Shown here piece by piece: positions 15,790 through 23,186 of a stretch of 28,766 bases of DNA. Location: positions 1-28,766 of the forward strand of contig CAJJRX010000027.1 of assembly GCA_905194315.1 (NCBI GenBank). The letters run 5' to 3'. The notes beneath the pieces were generated by a model. The model was not told where the DNA came from. It did no database searches and saw only the letters and a list, made by a program, of their open reading frames with translations. Position numbers and translations under genes: made by a program. Every line of letters begins with the position of its first letter. Positions within the stretch are counted from its first letter, which is position 1. Source of the stretch: an uncultured Sutterella sp. Lineage in GTDB: Bacteria > Pseudomonadota > Gammaproteobacteria > Burkholderiales > Burkholderiaceae_F.

Positions 15790-16802
15790 AAAAAAGAGCG
15801 ACCGGATGGCAAGCCGTTTGGCCGGCGCGCCCGGGGCGGCCGGCGAAAGATCCCGGGGGCCGGGTGTTGTCCCGCCTCTAGCTCCCTGAAAAAGAGCCGC
15901 TCCACGAGGTCAAGCTGCACAGGGTCGGTGTCCTGAAACTCGTCAATGAGCACCGCCTCAAAGTCCTCCTGCACGGCCCGGATGAAACTCTGCGCAAGGG
16001 CACTCTGCTGTGCGCCGCTGCCCTGTGCGCTCACCACGCACCAGGTCTGCTTGACCATGTCGTTGTAGCTGTAGAGTCCCTTTTCCTTTTTAAGCGCCTC
16101 AAAGGCACCGGGCGAGAGTGCGAGAAAGCGGCGGATGAGTTCATCCTCGGGGCTGCCTGGCGTTGTAACGATATCGCGCGGCACCAGTTCCTCGGGGTTT
16201 TCCTCGAGCTTATTGAGAAGCGCCACAAAAGCCTGTGCGGAAACGGGCTTGCCGCCGGGAAAGAAAACCGCGCCTCTGCCGCCCGACTGCATCTCGTCGG
16301 GAATGCGGGTGAGCAGAAAATCCTCCACCACCTGTTCGGCGAGCCCGGCGGTATCCGTCATCAGTTCCCCCTCGTCAAGAGCGGAGGCGGAAAACGCGCG
16401 GCGCTGGAAAATCCGGCGGCAGAAACTGTGAATCGTCAGAATATTCGAACGGTCAAGGGTGGCGAGTGCCGCCTCAAGACGCTCGAGCACGCTCTCACGC
16501 GTGAGCCCGGCGCTTTCCCAGAGACCGAGCTGCGTCTGCAGCAGCGGATCGGCTTTGCCGGCCGTTCCCTTCACAAGATCACGCGCCTCACGCAGATGCT
16601 CCTCGATACGGCGTTTGAGCTCCGCCGTCGCAGCGGTCGTGAAGGTCATCACCAGAATCTTCTCCAGCGCGATTCCCTCTTCGACAATAAGACGCAGCAC
16701 GAGGTGCTTAATCGAAAACGTCTTCCCGGTGCCTGCCGATGCCTCCACCAGCGTCACCTGCCCGAGCGGGGCTGTACTCACATCAAAACTCTGTACTGTC
16801 AT
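15729..16802 (-). CDS. recB: RecB N-terminal fragment (helicase domain 1A)
   Basis: Encodes 357 aa, of which about the first 310 are genuine RecB. Visible motifs are Walker A EASAGTGKTF (20-29), motif Ia VMTFTTAATAELKRRI, ILTIHSFCRRIFQRRAF, and motif II LIDEFQDTDPVQ. The last roughly 40 residues are out-of-frame sequence ending at a stop at 15729. Alone it has the ATP-binding half of the 3'-5' motor but lacks motif III onward and the nuclease, so it should be inactive. It begins 33 bp after the end of recC. Confidence 0.8.
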   Translation of the reverse strand: MTVQSFDVSTAPLGQVTLVEASAGTGKTFSIKHLVLRLIVEEGIALEKILVMTFTTAATAELKRRIEEHLREARDLVKGTAGKADPLLQTQLGLWESAGLTRESVLERLEAALATLDRSNILTIHSFCRRIFQRRAFSASALDEGELMTDTAGLAEQVVEDFLLTRIPDEMQSGGRGAVFFPGGKPVSAQAFVALLNKLEENPEELVPRDIVTTPGSPEDELIRRFLALSPGAFEALKKEKGLYSYNDMVKQTWCVVSAQGSGAQQSALAQSFIRAVQEDFEAVLIDEFQDTDPVQLDLVERLFFRELEAGQHPAPGIFRRPPRARRPNGLPSGRSFLWGTPSRPSTAFAAPTCRSI

Positions 16803-16835
16803 AACTGTTGCCTTACCTAACGCGGGAAGCTCTGC

Positions 16836-19800
16836 TTACGGAACGCGGATGAGCGCCGGGGCACCGAGCATGTCCCACCACGCCTTCCAGAGCTCGGGGA
16901 AACACTTCCCGGCTGCAATCGCGGCGAGTGCGTCGCTGCGCAAACTCCTGCCGAAACCCTCACTGAGGCTGCCGAGCTCCCGTCCGAAGACCATCTCCAG
17001 ACTCGCCTCGTAGAGCGCGTCGGGCGGAACCGACATGGGCGAGAGGCAGCCGCCGAGAAAGCTTCTCACGGCATACTCGAGCGCATCAAGGGCCTCCTGC
17101 TGCGCGAGCGCAGGAAGACTGATGTTCCCTGCCGGGTTAAAGAGCCTCAGTCCGGCTGCAGACCCGGCTGCCGCCATCATCACCAGGTCAAACAGAGGGC
17201 CGGGCTTGAGATGGCGCGAAGGGCTGAAGTAAAGCAGCAGCTCCTCTCCCGTGGCCGGATCCCGGTAAAGCGCATCGATGGTACCCGTGACAATCACTTT
17301 GCGGTTAAAAAGCGGCACCGACACCGCTCGCGTGCCGCAGGGTGCATACGTGTTTTTCAGCAGCTCGAGCTCACTGAGCACATTGAGCGTATCGCGGATG
17401 GGTTCGAGCTCGAGCCACTCGCGAAGCTTTCTGGCACCGCCGGCGGGATCCGCCGCACGGCGCGCAATCAGAGACGAGCCCGCCTCACCGTTCTCGACCG
17501 CCTCACTCACCGCGCGGTTGAGCGACCAGGTGCGCAGGCCGTCCTGCGAGGGCCAGATCGAATCGGCATCAGCCTCGGCGTTTTGCAGCACCGCTATGCC
17601 CGCCTCACGGGCGAGCCACTTCTCGGGCGCCTTCGAATACGACACCAGCGAGGGAAGCGGCAGCTCGAGTACGCCCTCCTGATCGGGCGTCCAGCCTGCC
17701 GGCACACCCGTTGCAGGCGGCACCGGGCTGTCAAAGACCGCGGGCGGATTCACACTCTGCGCGCCCGAGAGCACCGCCCGCACCGCATCGAGCACCTCGC
17801 CGTCGTGCGAGTGCCAGAGCGCAGGCACCGGGCTGAAATTCTCCGCCGAGAAGCTGTTAAGCGGCAGCATTTCCGTGAGCGCACCTGCCTCCCTCTCGCG
17901 CACGGCGGCATCAGGCACGAGCCCGAGCAGCCAGTCGCGCATCTCCTGAACCACCACCGAGGGCTGCAGCACAGCCGCCTCGGCAAGTTCACTCGAGGTG
18001 ACATACGTGACGATGAACTTCTCACGGGCAGCGAGCAGACAGTCAAGGAAAAGATTGCGGCGGTCACGGCGGCTGTCGCGGTCACCGCGTCGCGGCGCAA
18101 AGGCCGTCAGGTCAAACTCCTCACGGTTCACCTCCCCGGGGAAGCCGCACCCGGCATCGAGCCCGGCGATAAAGATAATCCGCCGCGGCAGGCCGCGCAG
18201 CATTTCCATCGGGCAGACGGTCACGCCGCTGCCGGCGTCCCCCGAGCCCGCCGGGACATCGAGTTTGGCGCGCAGCGCCTTCATAAAGAGTGAGAAGCTG
18301 AGCACAATCCCCGACTGACGTTCCGCATCGGTCGTCGCGGCGAGGCTCAGTTCATGCATGAGTTCGTCAAGCGAGCGCTTGAGCCCGGCAAGCATCACCG
18401 GGGAGTCAAAGAATTCCTTTGCCGCCACATTCAGCCACGCCGCCCATTCCGAGGCCGGTTTCTCTCCGGCGGTCATCTGCCGGCAGTCTTCAAGCCTGAG
18501 TGCGAGCGTGCGCAGGGTCGAGAGCAGATCGGGGCGGTCAGCCACCGTGGTAAAGCCCGAGGTTTCGTCGCCCGTTTTGGGCAGAATGCCGCCCAGCGGC
18601 ATGCCTTCAATTTCAGGGAGCGTGTAGCCGAGCGTGAGCCGCTCGACAGCCCGCATCAGGCACATGTCCGTGTCAAAGGCGAACACATCGGGCGAGTGTG
18701 CTTTGAGATGCTCATCCGAGAGTCCCTCACGGTAACCCGCGGCCCGCAGCCAGTCGCCTAGCACATGAAGGTCCTCGGCCGTGAGTGAAAACCGGCGCGC
18801 CACCGGCGGCAGCGCAAGCCAGGCCTCAAAATCCTCCCGTGAGGCGCGTGAAGTCATCAGGTTCGCCAGACCGCTGATCCCGCCGGCGAGCTCTTCGCTC
18901 GCGATCGGCGCCAGCCCCTTGATCGAGAAGGCAAAACGGCGCGAGGCGGGAATCGACCCGAAAACCTTGTCCACAAGCGGCGCCGCACGATCCACATCAG
19001 GCGTGAGCACGGCAATGTCCGAGGGCTTCAGATCAGGGTCGGCGGCAAAAAGCGATTCAATCGCATCGGCAATCGCCTCCCACTGACGGATTTCCGTCGG
19101 CGCGTTCCAGAAGCGGATCGAGTCGTCGTGCTCCGCCCCGAGCGTGCCGTCGTTGCCCACAACATCGTCATCAGAGTTGTTGAGCAGACTGTCCTGAACA
19201 CGTTTAAGCAGCGTGCCGCCCCGGCGCTCAATGTAGTAGCTCTGGCGCTCGACAGCGATATCCCCGTCAATGCTCAGACGCTGCGCGATCTCGTTAAAGC
19301 GCGCGACATCAAATTTCTCCTCGCGCGCGGGACGCGGTGCAAGGCCGGCCTCACTTCTGTCATCGAGCAGCGGTGCCGTGTCGGGCTCCTGTGTGAACTG
19401 CCAGAGGCGGTCGATATTGGCGCGCATGCTTGCCGCATCCGACAGGAGCAGCGGGTGAATGTCCCCGGTGCCGTCCCCGAGCCGGCTCACACTGTCAAAC
19501 CAGTACTCGGCCGAGGGGTTGAGAATATAAAACCAGATGTCACGCCCGGAGAGTGCCAGCGCCTTGAGAATGGGGAGCATGAGCGGCGGGATCACAAAGG
19601 GCATAAAAACGTGCAGCGTGCCCGGGAGCCGGATCGTGCGGCCGTCCTCGAGCACAAGCGGCACCGTGCGGGAGGTCTCGGCAGGTCCCGCAGAGCGCGA
19701 GAGCTTCTCAAGATTGCCCACAAAGTTTTCCATAAACCCCTTGCCCTGCCAGAGCGGATTTTCTGCCAGGCGCTCCCAGAGGTGCACCTGCCAGAGGTAG

Positions 19801-20327
19801 TCCTCGCTCGTTCTGAGCGCAGCCTCCTCGCGCTGCCAGATCCGCGCATCCCCCACCACCGAGGCACCGGTGCCGAGCCAGCGCAGCACCCAGTCGGCAC
19901 GGTAGCTCGCATAAACCACAAAGAGTGCCGCCACACGCCGCGAGAAGGCATAGATCTCCTCATCGCTCTTGCCGGTGAGAAACACCCGCAGACGGCGGTG
20001 CTCGGGCACCTCACGGAAGCTGCCCGGGCCGTCTTCGCGCAGAATCCGCCAGATCATCCACTCAGCCTCGTTTCCGACCACGTTGGCGAGCGGCGCTTTC
20101 GCGAAAAAGCCCATCCAGGCCGAGGGGGTCATAAAGTCCCAGCCCGCGAAAATCCCCTTCTCGCGTGCAATCTCGCGCGAGAGGTCACCCGCGACGGCAT
20201 TGCTCGGCACAAGCACCGGCGTGGAGGCGAAAACACCGGCCGCAGGATCGGGATTAAGGGCGTCGAGATTGTTGAGGAGCACCAGTCGCAACACTTCGTA
20301 CGTGTTGGAGTAGACGGTATGAATCAT
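16836..20327 (-). CDS. recC: Exodeoxyribonuclease V subunit gamma (RecC)
   Basis: Encodes 1163 aa, the expected size for RecC, which splits the duplex and scans for Chi in the RecBCD complex. The N-terminus (HTVYSNTYEVLRLVLL) resembles the RecC start, and the blocks FIAGLDAGCGFPGEVNREEFD, here cited by residues around the 690-710 region, and the C-terminal nuclease-like fold (degenerate in RecC) follow. The identity rests on these, on length, and on position before recB and recD. The ATG at 20327 has no obvious Shine-Dalgarno; the leader holds repeated GACT. It is the first gene of the operon. Frame is intact throughout. The Chi sequence used by this organism cannot be read from the protein alone. 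Confidence 0.9.
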   Translation of the reverse strand: MIHTVYSNTYEVLRLVLLNNLDALNPDPAAGVFASTPVLVPSNAVAGDLSREIAREKGIFAGWDFMTPSAWMGFFAKAPLANVVGNEAEWMIWRILREDGPGSFREVPEHRRLRVFLTGKSDEEIYAFSRRVAALFVVYASYRADWVLRWLGTGASVVGDARIWQREEAALRTSEDYLWQVHLWERLAENPLWQGKGFMENFVGNLEKLSRSAGPAETSRTVPLVLEDGRTIRLPGTLHVFMPFVIPPLMLPILKALALSGRDIWFYILNPSAEYWFDSVSRLGDGTGDIHPLLLSDAASMRANIDRLWQFTQEPDTAPLLDDRSEAGLAPRPAREEKFDVARFNEIAQRLSIDGDIAVERQSYYIERRGGTLLKRVQDSLLNNSDDDVVGNDGTLGAEHDDSIRFWNAPTEIRQWEAIADAIESLFAADPDLKPSDIAVLTPDVDRAAPLVDKVFGSIPASRRFAFSIKGLAPIASEELAGGISGLANLMTSRASREDFEAWLALPPVARRFSLTAEDLHVLGDWLRAAGYREGLSDEHLKAHSPDVFAFDTDMCLMRAVERLTLGYTLPEIEGMPLGGILPKTGDETSGFTTVADRPDLLSTLRTLALRLEDCRQMTAGEKPASEWAAWLNVAAKEFFDSPVMLAGLKRSLDELMHELSLAATTDAERQSGIVLSFSLFMKALRAKLDVPAGSGDAGSGVTVCPMEMLRGLPRRIIFIAGLDAGCGFPGEVNREEFDLTAFAPRRGDRDSRRDRRNLFLDCLLAAREKFIVTYVTSSELAEAAVLQPSVVVQEMRDWLLGLVPDAAVREREAGALTEMLPLNSFSAENFSPVPALWHSHDGEVLDAVRAVLSGAQSVNPPAVFDSPVPPATGVPAGWTPDQEGVLELPLPSLVSYSKAPEKWLAREAGIAVLQNAEADADSIWPSQDGLRTWSLNRAVSEAVENGEAGSSLIARRAADPAGGARKLREWLELEPIRDTLNVLSELELLKNTYAPCGTRAVSVPLFNRKVIVTGTIDALYRDPATGEELLLYFSPSRHLKPGPLFDLVMMAAAGSAAGLRLFNPAGNISLPALAQQEALDALEYAVRSFLGGCLSPMSVPPDALYEASLEMVFGRELGSLSEGFGRSLRSDALAAIAAGKCFPELWKAWWDMLGAPALIRVP

Positions 20328-20510
20328 AGTCAGTCAGTCGGAAATACGGTTTAAGCGGGCGGTTCAGGTGCGGGTGGCCGGGAGCCCGGTTGAGAGCGCC
20401 ACAGTGCGGAGCACTCGCAGTAGTGATAGTCTAGCACATCCGGCGTGATAGAAGGATACTTTTTTGATCTTTAAAACACCCTCTTCCGCCCTTTTCTGCC
20501 GCGGGCAAAA

Positions 20511-20555
20511 GAAAAGCCGCATGCAGCGCGCCAGCCAAGGCGCACGGCATACGGC
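20511..20555 (-). terminator. Terminator of the EamA transporter gene
   Basis: The arms GCCG-C-ATGC-AGC-GCGC (20516-20531) and GCGC-ACG-GCAT-A-CGGC (20540-20555) pair with one mismatch and one 3-nt internal loop. On the minus strand the stem is followed by TTTTCTTTTG. It begins 45 bp past the transporter stop codon. Confidence 0.6.
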
Positions 20556-20599
20556 CGGGCAGTATCAGAGAGCCTCTTAAACGGCTGCCGCACAGGGTT

Positions 20600-21481
20600 T
20601 TAGCGGCGGGAGAATTTAAACTCCCCGATAAAGGCACCGCCGAGCACGAGCACAGCCCCGGCGACGGTCATCGCATTGAGCGGCTCGTGCAGGAGAAACG
20701 CCGAGAAAAAGACTGCCAGAATCGGGTCGAGGTAACTGTAGAGCGCCACGGTCTGGGCGGGGAGCTTATCCATGGAGCCGAAGTAGAGAAAACACGCAAG
20801 CCCCGTGTGCACGATGCCGAGCACCAGCACGAGTGCTGTGACGGTCGGCGTGAAGACCGAGAGCGGCGGGAGCGGCGCCGCCCAGACATACGGAATCAGA
20901 ACGGCTGCGGCGAAAAAGAGCTGCACACCGGTTTTGGCCGTCGGATCCATCGGCGCCATGCGCTTGTTGAAAAAGACAAGGGTCGAGTAGAAAAATGCCG
21001 CCCCCAGACCGTAGAGCACACCGGAGAGCGTCGCCCCGCCGGCCGCCCCGGCGCTGAAGAGCCCCGAGATGCAGGCGATGCCGAGAAAGGCCGAGAGGAT
21101 ACCGGTCATCTTCTGCCGGCTGATCGCCTCATGAAGCAGCACGGGCGATAGCAGCATCACGATGATGGGTGCCATGTAGTAGCACACGGTCGCGACAGCC
21201 ACCGTTGTGTGTTTGTAGGCCTCAAAGAGCAGCAGCCAGTTGATGCCGACCGCCATACCCGAGAACGCGAGCATCCAGGCGTTTTTCCGGATGCCCTTCC
21301 AGTCGGGTCGGCGGGCCGTGAGCAGAAGAAAAGCCGCCATGCACAGCGCCCCGATCACCGCACGCATCGTCACCAGCGGGGCGGAGTCAATCGGAATGTA
21401 GTGGCGCACCACACCGATCGAACCCCAGATGCCCATCGCAGAGAGCAGCATGAGTTTGGCGGAAAAGGCGGAAGCGGACAT
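20600..21481 (-). CDS. EamA/DMT-family transporter
   Basis: Encodes 293 aa with about ten hydrophobic helices in two EamA repeats, the usual size and layout of drug/metabolite transporters. The first repeat runs from MLLSAMGIWGSIGVVRHYIP, the second starts near LSGVLYGLGAAFFYSTLVFF and ends with the typical SYLDPILAVFFSAFLLHEPL. Members export or import amino acids, nucleosides or other small metabolites across the inner membrane; the substrate here cannot be told. GAGAGGGG lies about 8 bases before the ATG. It is flanked by terminators on both sides, so it is likely a single-gene unit. Confidence 0.92.
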   Translation of the reverse strand: MSASAFSAKLMLLSAMGIWGSIGVVRHYIPIDSAPLVTMRAVIGALCMAAFLLLTARRPDWKGIRKNAWMLAFSGMAVGINWLLLFEAYKHTTVAVATVCYYMAPIIVMLLSPVLLHEAISRQKMTGILSAFLGIACISGLFSAGAAGGATLSGVLYGLGAAFFYSTLVFFNKRMAPMDPTAKTGVQLFFAAAVLIPYVWAAPLPPLSVFTPTVTALVLVLGIVHTGLACFLYFGSMDKLPAQTVALYSYLDPILAVFFSAFLLHEPLNAMTVAGAVLVLGGAFIGEFKFSRR

Positions 21482-21573
21482 AGTGAAACCCCTCTCTCGG
21501 ATAACAGTCGTAATTCTCCAAAGCCTATCACAGCGCGCCGTGCCGCTCCATCAGGCGGATATCGTAGAGAGAG

Positions 21574-21616
21574 GAAAAAAACGGCTCCTTCGCACACGGG
21601 CGGGAGCCGTTTTTTT
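21574..21616. terminator. Bidirectional terminator between ferric-reductase-like and EamA genes
   Basis: ACGGCTCC (21581-21588) pairs perfectly with GGAGCCGT (21603-21610). Seven A precede it and a seven-base T run overlaps its end, so it can act on both strands. On the minus strand it closes the ferric-reductase-like gene, whose stop lies 24 bp away. Confidence 0.9.
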
Positions 21617-21639
21617 GAGTGGCCGCAGAGCGCTGCGCC

Positions 21640-22956
21640 TTAGTAGATTTCGGAGTGGAACCCCTTCTCCGAGCCTTTCACTGCGACCCAGGCAGCCTTC
21701 ATCGCACGGGTCATCTGCGGATTGGCGCACACCGACATTGTCCGGTGGGCCGCCTCAATGACCTCTTCACCCTTCATGTGGCACTTCTTCGCGCCGGATT
21801 CGTAGAGCACAAAGTCAATGCCGAGTTTCTCAGCCATATCGCGCACGAGCTCCACGCCGCCCTCCTCGCGGATAGCGTGAACCGACCAGACCAGTTTCAC
21901 GGGGGGAAGCGTGCCGCCAGCGGCCACATGCTTTTCCGCGAGTTCCATCCAGGCGATAAAAGGCGCGATCCCGACGCCGCCCGCAACCCAGAGCTGCGCG
22001 TCAGCAGTGTTGTCAAACGAGGGCAGGAACGTCCCCCACGGGCCTTCGACTTCGATACCGTCGCCCTGCTTTTTCCCGACGATGGACTGCGTCCATTCGC
22101 CCACGTTCTTGATCCAGAAAAAGAGTTCGTTTTTCGCGGCATTCACCCCGGCAACCGTAAAGGGATGCGGATCCTCACGATCGCCTTTGAACGAGAGGTA
22201 GGCGAACTGACCGGCCGTTGTGACCTGAGCAAGATCGCTTCTGACCGTCAGACGGATGAGCGCATCGTTTGTCTCAACCTTTTCCACCGTGGCCTCTTTG
22301 CGCAGATCGGTGCCGGGCTTGCGGCGCAGAATCCGGATCGCGGCCCAGACGCCGATGATCGTGATCACGAGATTCACCCAGCCGAGCGGCATGATCATTT
22401 CGGTCTCTTTAAAGAGTCGCGTGCAGTGCAGCGCGAGCGCAAGGAAAATCCAGGCCCACATGCGGTGCACCTTCTCCCAGCGGTCCCAGCTCATTTTGCC
22501 CTTGCGGTAGCGCATGTCGCGCCAGACCACCGTGAGCATGTAGAGCGAGGCGAAAATCCCGAGCAGCGCACCGACCGGATGCGAGATGATCCAGATCTTC
22601 TGCCAGAGCGTGTCCATCACATGACCGCCCTCCATCATCGGCACGGGAATCGTGGGCAGCAGCATCGCATAGAGCGGCGCCGTAAAGTGCAGCAGTGCAA
22701 AAAACGACATCCACCAGCCGAGCACCTTGTGCGCACCCATGAGCTTGTCGAGCGGCTCGCCGAAAAACGACTCAAGCCAGCGCGGACGGGCGGCAATGAC
22801 CATGCACTCGGCCATCAGCCACCAGGCGGCGACGCCGGTGACGACGAAGATCTGGTGCAGTGTCTCGCGGGAGGTGAACTGGAAGGGAAAAACCCAGATG
22901 CCGATCAGGTAGCAGACAATCAGGGTTGCAAAAAGGATGACATTAAAGCGGAACAT
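21640..22956 (-). CDS. Ferric-reductase-like membrane flavocytochrome
   Basis: Encodes 438 aa. The N-terminal half has about six membrane helices with two histidine pairs, His76/His90 and His164/His177 (spacings H-x13-H and H-x12-H), the pattern that holds two b haems in ferric reductases and NADPH oxidases. The C-terminal half is a ferredoxin-reductase module: HPFTVAG (264-270) for FAD, VEGPWGTF (303-310), AGGVGIAPF (325-333) and a late VCANPQM for the pyridine nucleotide. It should move electrons from cytoplasmic NAD(P)H through FAD and haem to an acceptor outside the membrane, such as ferric iron, or to a partner protein. The Shine-Dalgarno is weak (GTGAG). It stands alone between a promoter palindrome and a terminator. 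Acceptor unknown. Confidence 0.88.
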   Translation of the reverse strand: MFRFNVILFATLIVCYLIGIWVFPFQFTSRETLHQIFVVTGVAAWWLMAECMVIAARPRWLESFFGEPLDKLMGAHKVLGWWMSFFALLHFTAPLYAMLLPTIPVPMMEGGHVMDTLWQKIWIISHPVGALLGIFASLYMLTVVWRDMRYRKGKMSWDRWEKVHRMWAWIFLALALHCTRLFKETEMIMPLGWVNLVITIIGVWAAIRILRRKPGTDLRKEATVEKVETNDALIRLTVRSDLAQVTTAGQFAYLSFKGDREDPHPFTVAGVNAAKNELFFWIKNVGEWTQSIVGKKQGDGIEVEGPWGTFLPSFDNTADAQLWVAGGVGIAPFIAWMELAEKHVAAGGTLPPVKLVWSVHAIREEGGVELVRDMAEKLGIDFVLYESGAKKCHMKGEEVIEAAHRTMSVCANPQMTRAMKAAWVAVKGSEKGFHSEIY

Positions 22957-23009
22957 AGCTCATTTGCTCACAGAGATTCAGTCTCAGGTCTCTGTATTAG
23001 AAACACCTT

Positions 23010-23024
23010 AGGTTATACAAACCT
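23010..23024. promoter_or_regulatory. Palindrome over the -10 of the ferric-reductase-like gene
   Basis: AGGTT (23010-23014) and AACCT (23020-23024) form a short palindrome with a 5-nt centre. On the minus strand it contains TATAAC (complement of 23012-23017), a -10-like hexamer that would start transcription near 23005, about 48 nt before the ATG. A repressor site is plausible; the protein is unknown. Confidence 0.35.
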
Positions 23025-23123
23025 TAAATCAGTATCATCGACTCACTTTATTTCTCCCGTCTCTCCCATATGGCAGAGAAGAGCTCTACCACCAAAGGCT
23101 TAGAAAGAACTTTTCACCGTGCG

Positions 23124-23165
23124 CAAAAAAACGGCGGCATCCTCACAAAAGGAGGCATGCCGCCG
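23124..23165 (-). terminator. Terminator of the DUF262 operon
   Basis: CGGCGGCAT-CCTC (23132-23144) pairs with GAGG-C-ATGCCGCCG (23152-23165) with a single bulged C. On the minus strand the stem is followed directly by seven T. It lies about 22 bp after the stop of the second DUF262 gene. Form and position are convincing. Confidence 0.92.
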
Positions 23166-23186
23166 GCAGAGAAGAACCTGAAGCGA

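Larger units (their letters stand above)
13279..16802 (-). pseudogene. recB: recB, exodeoxyribonuclease V subunit beta, split by a one-base frameshift
   Basis: The two reading frames 15729-16802 and 13279-15789 together make one RecB. The span of 3524 nt is one base short of a multiple of three, and the joined product would be about 1174 aa, the normal RecB size. The N-terminal frame departs from RecB after ...LFFRELEAG, while the other frame, open from a TGA near 15911, supplies ...LAIRSLFFVGDPKQAIY. The simplest break is the five-base G run at 15855-15859: a sixth base there restores one continuous frame. As written no intact RecB is made. A recent mutation or a sequencing error are both possible; recC and recD are intact, which suggests the loss is recent or not real. 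Confidence 0.85.

Noticed and set aside
15840..15911. Programmed ribosomal frameshift in recB
   Set aside because: No X-XXY-YYZ heptamer fits the zero frame at the C run of the mRNA, and frameshifting is not known for RecB. A plain indel explains the data.
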